NCBI RefSeq assembly: GCF_031458115.1
Contig: NZ_JAVDXV010000010.1
Span: 62,001-126,000, forward strand
DNA: 64,000 nucleotides
Origin: Pelomonas asaccharophilus_A
GTDB taxonomy: Bacteria; Pseudomonadota; Gammaproteobacteria; Burkholderiales; Burkholderiaceae_C
Direction: 5' to 3'
Below the pieces are notes generated by a model. It saw only the letters and a program-made list of their open reading frames with translations. It ran no database searches and had not been told where the DNA came from. A program made the translations under genes and the position numbers. Numbering within the stretch: position 1 is the first letter of the stretch; every line of letters begins with the position of its first letter. Of the stretch, positions 61,420 through 64,000 are shown piece after piece.

Positions 61420-62475
61420 TCAGCGAGGCGCGCCGAGCGGTAGCGCATCCAGCGGGCTGTGCACGGCGCCGCCGCCGAGCCTGAGCACATGGGTGTAGAT
61501 CATGGTCGTCGCCACGTCGGCGTGCCCCAGCAGTTCCTGCACCGTGCGAATGTCGCTGCCGGACTGCAGCAGGTGAGTTGCAAAGCAATGGCGCAGCGTG
61601 TGCGGCGTGGCCGGCTTTTCTACGCCTGCGGCCTGCACGGCACGCTTGAACGCACGCTGGAAGGTCTGGTCGTACAGGTGGTGGCGACGTACCACCCCGC
61701 TGCGCGGGTCTGTCGAGTGATGGTCTTGCGGAAACACCCAGAACCAGGGCCAGCTTGCGCCCATGCGCGGGTATTTGCGCTCCAACGCGTGCGGCATCTC
61801 CACGCCCGCCGCGCCGGCCTCGACATCCGCTGCCCAGATGAGGCGAGCCTGACCCAACTGATGGCGCAGGTCGGAGGTCAGCGACTGTGGCAGCATCACC
61901 ACGCGGTCCTTGGCGCCCTTGCCTTCTCGCACGATCAGCGCCCGCTGCGCAAAGTCCACATCCTTCACCCGCAACTGCAAGGCCTCGGTGATGCGCAGGC
62001 CCGTGCCGTACAGCAGCCGCGCCAGCAGCAAATGCTCGCCTTGCATCGCGGCCAGCACGGTGCCCACTTCCTCCACGCTCATCACCACCGGCAGGCGCCG
62101 GTGGCGGCGCGGATGGCCAATCTCCTGCAACCAGGGCAGGTCAACGCGCAGAACCTTGGAATAGAAGAACAGCAGCGCTGACAGTGCCTGGCTGTGGGTG
62201 GAGGGGGCCACGGTGCGGTCGTTGGCCAGGTAGGTCAGGAAAGCCTCCACCTCCGGGCCCGCCATGTCGGCTGGATGGCGCAGTTGATGAAAGCGGATGA
62301 AGGCCTTCACCCAGTAGACGTACACCTCCTCGGTGCGCAAGCTGTAATGCATCAGCCGCAGGCGTTCGCGCAATTGGTCCAGCACGCGGGTCGAGCGCAG
62401 CGGCGGAAGGTCCATCGCAGGGCGCGGCCGCAGGTGTTTGCGAGGCCCAGGGGCAGGCGGCAGTGCTGGCATCAT
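61420..62475 (-). CDS. intI: Integron integrase (tyrosine recombinase)
   Basis: 351 residues. Catalytic Arg161 (YGTGLRITE), His292 and Arg295 (TPHTLRHCFATH), His318 (LLGHADV) and Tyr327 (TTMIYTH) match IntI1 Arg146, His277, Arg280 and Tyr312 with a constant offset of 15. The IntI-only patch is present (ALERKYPRMGASWPWFWVFPQ), which excludes ordinary phage or Xer recombinases. GGAGG lies four bases before ATG at 62475; ATG at 62472 (seven bases) and TTG at 62478 are alternatives. It reads away from the cassette array and carries a LexA-controlled promoter. Confidence 0.97.
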   Translation of the reverse strand: MMPALPPAPGPRKHLRPRPAMDLPPLRSTRVLDQLRERLRLMHYSLRTEEVYVYWVKAFIRFHQLRHPADMAGPEVEAFLTYLANDRTVAPSTHSQALSALLFFYSKVLRVDLPWLQEIGHPRRHRRLPVVMSVEEVGTVLAAMQGEHLLLARLLYGTGLRITEALQLRVKDVDFAQRALIVREGKGAKDRVVMLPQSLTSDLRHQLGQARLIWAADVEAGAAGVEMPHALERKYPRMGASWPWFWVFPQDHHSTDPRSGVVRRHHLYDQTFQRAFKRAVQAAGVEKPATPHTLRHCFATHLLQSGSDIRTVQELLGHADVATTMIYTHVLRLGGGAVHSPLDALPLGAPR

Positions 62476-62532
62476 CAAACCTCCCTGGCAGCCCCGCAGC
62501 CCTCGACGAGAACTTGTAAGCGCGTGCCGCTT

Positions 62533-62560
62533 TTGCCGGAAATTTAATGCTGTATATAAA
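62533..62560 (+). promoter_or_regulatory. Candidate cassette promoter (Pc)
   Basis: Rightward TTGCCG (62533-62538), 16 bases, TATAAA (62555-62560). It would start transcription toward the array. The -10 lies within the LexA box. Weak evidence; other promoters may exist inside intI. Confidence 0.35.
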
Positions 62561-62569
62561 TACAGTCAA
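62541..62569 (-). promoter_or_regulatory. intI promoter
   Basis: Leftward TTGACT (62564-62569) and TAAATT (62541-62546) with a 17-base spacer. The -35 matches the sigma70 consensus in five of six. The LexA box lies in the spacer. The 5' leader to intI is about 65 bases. Confidence 0.75.
62550..62565. promoter_or_regulatory. LexA (SOS) box
   Basis: CTGTATATAAATACAG fits the LexA consensus CTGT-N8-ACAG, with an A/T-only centre. It occupies the intI promoter spacer and touches its -35, so intI should be repressed until DNA damage. Confidence 0.9.
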
Positions 62570-62599
62570 ACGGGAGGATTTCTGTGGTGATTCAAGCAC

Positions 62600-62681
62600 T
62601 TGGCCGTGGTGCGCGGTGCCGATCTAGGGCGCAAGTTGGCTGCCTAGGTGGCGCTGGCTGTCTCCCGAGAACACGTTATGC
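62600..62681 (+). other. attI recombination region with cassette junction
   Basis: GTTATGC at 62675-62681 is the core site; recombination occurs between G62675 and T62676. TTATGC is complementary to the R'' (GCATAA) of the first attC, so this is the exact left edge of cassette 1. The upstream part from 62600 is the likely integrase-binding region, with unresolved boundaries. Confidence 0.85.
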
Positions 62682-62684
62682 GTC

Positions 62685-63149
62685 ATGACTGAGCCGATGC
62701 AGCCAGTGTGGATTGCCTTCCCGAGAATTCCGTGGGGGAGCATCGGTTGGCGCATGGGGGCAGGCGAAGACTATTGGCATGCATGGGCTCCTTGGTTTCG
62801 CTCCCTTCCTGAAGCCGAGCGCGACGCCTACAAGTCCGAATGGCCGGAGCCAGACGGTTGGAAGGACTTCTACGCCTTCATTGAAACGGGCAAGCTGCCA
62901 GGGTGGTTTCAGGAGCGGCAGCAGAAGATCGCGGAGGCGGCCATCCCCCCAACCCTGGACGAAGACGTGATAGAGGACTATCACCGGGTGCTTTGGCTAA
63001 TTCGCCAGCACCTCAAGCGAGTCGGCGCGGATCGGCCGCTGCCCGAGGAGAGCATCGCCGAGCTTTATCAGAGTCCCGATGGAGTGCGCTGGCGGCTATC
63101 GTCCCATGCGACTCGTGGTGGCATGCGGCTGGTGCGGCAAGCGCAATGA
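62685..63149 (+). CDS. Integron cassette 1 protein, unknown function
   Basis: 154 residues, cytosolic, no transmembrane segment. It starts nine bases inside the cassette, leaving no room for its own promoter, and its TGA is just before attC. Rich in Trp, Glu and Pro: WGSIGWRMGAGEDYWHAWAPWFRSLPEAERDAYKSEWPEPDGWKDFYAF. The C-terminal part is charged helices (DEDVIEDYHRVLWLIRQHLKRVG) and a basic end. I recognise no family. Confidence 0.8.
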   Translation: MTEPMQPVWIAFPRIPWGSIGWRMGAGEDYWHAWAPWFRSLPEAERDAYKSEWPEPDGWKDFYAFIETGKLPGWFQERQQKIAEAAIPPTLDEDVIEDYHRVLWLIRQHLKRVGADRPLPEESIAELYQSPDGVRWRLSSHATRGGMRLVRQAQ

Positions 63150-63150
63150 C

Positions 63151-63207
63151 GCATAACCTGCCATTGGAGCGGACCGCCTTCGGCGTCCGCTCACTTTCAC
63201 GTTATCC
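63151..63207 (+). repeat. attC site 1
   Basis: 57 bases. R'' GCATAAC at 63151-63157; R' GTTATCC at 63201-63207 is split at G63201. The inner 43 bases are identical to attC 2. The main stem is GAGCGGA/TCCGCTC with one unpaired C, then CGCC/GGCG and a TTC loop; the unpaired base is like those that orient integrase on the folded strand. Confidence 0.95.
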
Positions 63208-63210
63208 CTC

Positions 63211-63648
63211 ATGAAGTCGAGAGCATCGCCCCCGCTGTTTCAGTTCGAAAGCGCAGATGCGATCGCGCGAGTTCTTGTCCTGTTCGCGCCACTCGCGGGT
63301 GGCGGCGTGGTTGCGGTGCTGGCACTCGACTTTGGAGGGTGGCGGTGGATTGCCGGCGTTGCCTTGGCCTGTTTGATAGTTGCATGCGGGCTTCGGTCGA
63401 GCATTTCTGTTTTCTCTGACCAAGTCATCATTCAGCGTAAGTGGTTCTTCATTCCGTACCAAACGTACGAGGCAGGCGCCATCGAAGATGTGTCTTACGG
63501 GGGCGACTGGGGTTTGGAGGAGGGTGCTGTCGGAGTCGTCGTGAGCATGGGTGGCCGCGAAGTTCACCTCGGGACGCCAAAGACAATGCGGTACCTGCAC
63601 GACGCACTTACTCAAGTCGCGTACAGCAGGAGGCAGCATGAGGGATAA
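63211..63648 (+). CDS. Integron cassette 2 membrane protein with PH-like domain
   Basis: 145 residues. Two transmembrane helices (IARVLVLFAPLAGGGVVAVLAL and WRWIAGVALACLIVACGL) form an N-terminal hairpin. The rest resembles a bacterial PH-like fold (SVFSDQVIIQRKWFFIPYQTYEAGAIEDVSY). Function unknown. The ATG at 63211 is nine bases into the cassette and the TAA lies within R'' of attC 2, showing extreme compactness. Confidence 0.82.
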   Translation: MKSRASPPLFQFESADAIARVLVLFAPLAGGGVVAVLALDFGGWRWIAGVALACLIVACGLRSSISVFSDQVIIQRKWFFIPYQTYEAGAIEDVSYGGDWGLEEGAVGVVVSMGGREVHLGTPKTMRYLHDALTQVAYSRRQHEG

Positions 63649-63699
63649 CCTGCCATTGGAGCGGACCGCCTTCGGCGTCCGCTCACTTTCACGTTAAAC
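63643..63699 (+). repeat. attC site 2
   Basis: 57 bases. R'' GGATAAC at 63643-63649; R' GTTAAAC at 63693-63699 fits GTTRRRY. R'' is complementary to the cassette 2 left end (TTATCC), confirming the cassette limits 63202-63693. Inner 43 bases as in attC 1. Confidence 0.95.
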
Positions 63700-63702
63700 A
63701 TC

Positions 63703-64000
63703 ATGGGATACCGTTTCAAAGGCCTCGTGACACTTGATCCTCGAGTGGCCGAAGTAGCACTAGCGAATTGGCCGTTTTGCCAGTTGAAGCGTGAAGAGCA
63801 GCAGTTCAGCGGATACATCCTTCGGTGTCCAGATGAAAACGACCTTCACCCGACCGACGGGGATGCCGAATGGGAGCGTGTCATTGATCAAGCTGACCAA
63901 GTCAGGTCGAGTCTGCCGGCGCTATCAAACCGCTTTCCTGAGTCTTGGCTTATCTACGTAGAGGTCGAGTGTTTCGGCGGAACTTGTCAGAACACCGGAG
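63703..64000 (+). CDS. Integron cassette 3 protein, 5' part, unknown function
   Basis: 99 codons are visible and open to the window end. The ATG lies nine bases after the cassette edge at 63694, the same placement as in cassettes 1 and 2. The product starts MGYRFKGLVTLDPRVAEVA and has a Cys/Gly segment near the cut (VECFGGTCQNTG). No family recognised. The stop codon and next attC are outside. Confidence 0.75.
   Translation, partial: MGYRFKGLVTLDPRVAEVALANWPFCQLKREEQQFSGYILRCPDENDLHPTDGDAEWERVIDQADQVRSSLPALSNRFPESWLIYVEVECFGGTCQNTG

Noticed and set aside
62676..62984. A 102-codon minus-strand frame opposite cassette 1
   Set aside because: It runs against cassette orientation and crosses the cassette border; the plus-strand gene fits exactly between the border and attC.
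61420..63000. Clinical class 1 integron on a mobile element
   Set aside because: No 3' conserved segment, resistance gene or Tn402 functions; the integrase carries an N-terminal extension, and its neighbours are chromosomal metabolism genes.
63151..63699. Two identical inner repeats considered as CRISPR
   Set aside because: They are 57 bases long, lie 435 bases apart with a gene between and have R''/R' ends; they are attC sites.

Overview
The window is about 64 kb of GC-rich chromosome with tight gene packing, GTG/TTG starts and many ATGA or TGATG junctions. Gene content (Calvin-type class II aldolase, purC/purE/purK block, PEP-CTERM protein, many PAS, GGDEF and two-component proteins, acyl-CoA metabolism) suggests a free-living betaproteobacterium of the Burkholderiales, probably near Rubrivivax, Roseateles or Leptothrix. 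The genus is an inference. No rRNA, tRNA, CRISPR array or transposase was recognised.

Layout. 1-5.2 kb: end of a molybdopterin oxidoreductase gene, a PEP-CTERM protein, a copper-chaperone-like protein, an FMN reductase/pirin pair, and a winged-helix/ATPase/DUF4325 fusion. 5.4-18.2 kb: a housekeeping backbone (fba, purC, purE, purK, tsaC) interrupted by signalling genes: a hybrid histidine kinase with an ethylene-receptor-like membrane domain, a CheY-like protein, a TPR-like protein, a Ser/Thr kinase and a CnoX-type thioredoxin. 18.3-33.4 kb: mixed metabolism (fadD, hpd with an Lrp-type gene, an HDOD protein, an EF-G paralogue, an M28 peptidase, a PQQ-type sugar dehydrogenase, a His-rich exported protein). 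33.6-39.7 kb: a signalling cluster (PAS-GGDEF-EAL protein, CHASE3-like kinase, two response regulators, a BON lipoprotein) whose intergenic regions share the motif TTGTAGGA. 40-43.3 kb: creA, a degenerate GGDEF protein and aidB. 43.4-49.7 kb: a TetR regulator with an RND tripartite pump. 49.9-58.1 kb: a likely chitin/GlcNAc locus (GH19 chitinase, TonB receptor, NagX-like protein, lactonase) divergent from an OmpR-type two-component system. 58.1-61.4 kb: D-amino-acid catabolism with RidA.

The window ends in a chromosomal integron. An integron integrase gene reads leftward from a promoter whose 17-bp spacer holds a perfect LexA box. Rightward there are an attI junction and three promoterless cassettes separated by two 57-bp attC sites. 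Cassette boundaries are fixed to the base by complementarity of the terminal 7-mers. The cassette proteins have no function I recognise, and the third runs off the window.

Two families of small palindromic repeats are scattered through the window. Three copies of an 87-bp core fold into the same hairpins with compensatory changes. A second type lies between genes and, in one case, in frame inside the M28 peptidase gene.
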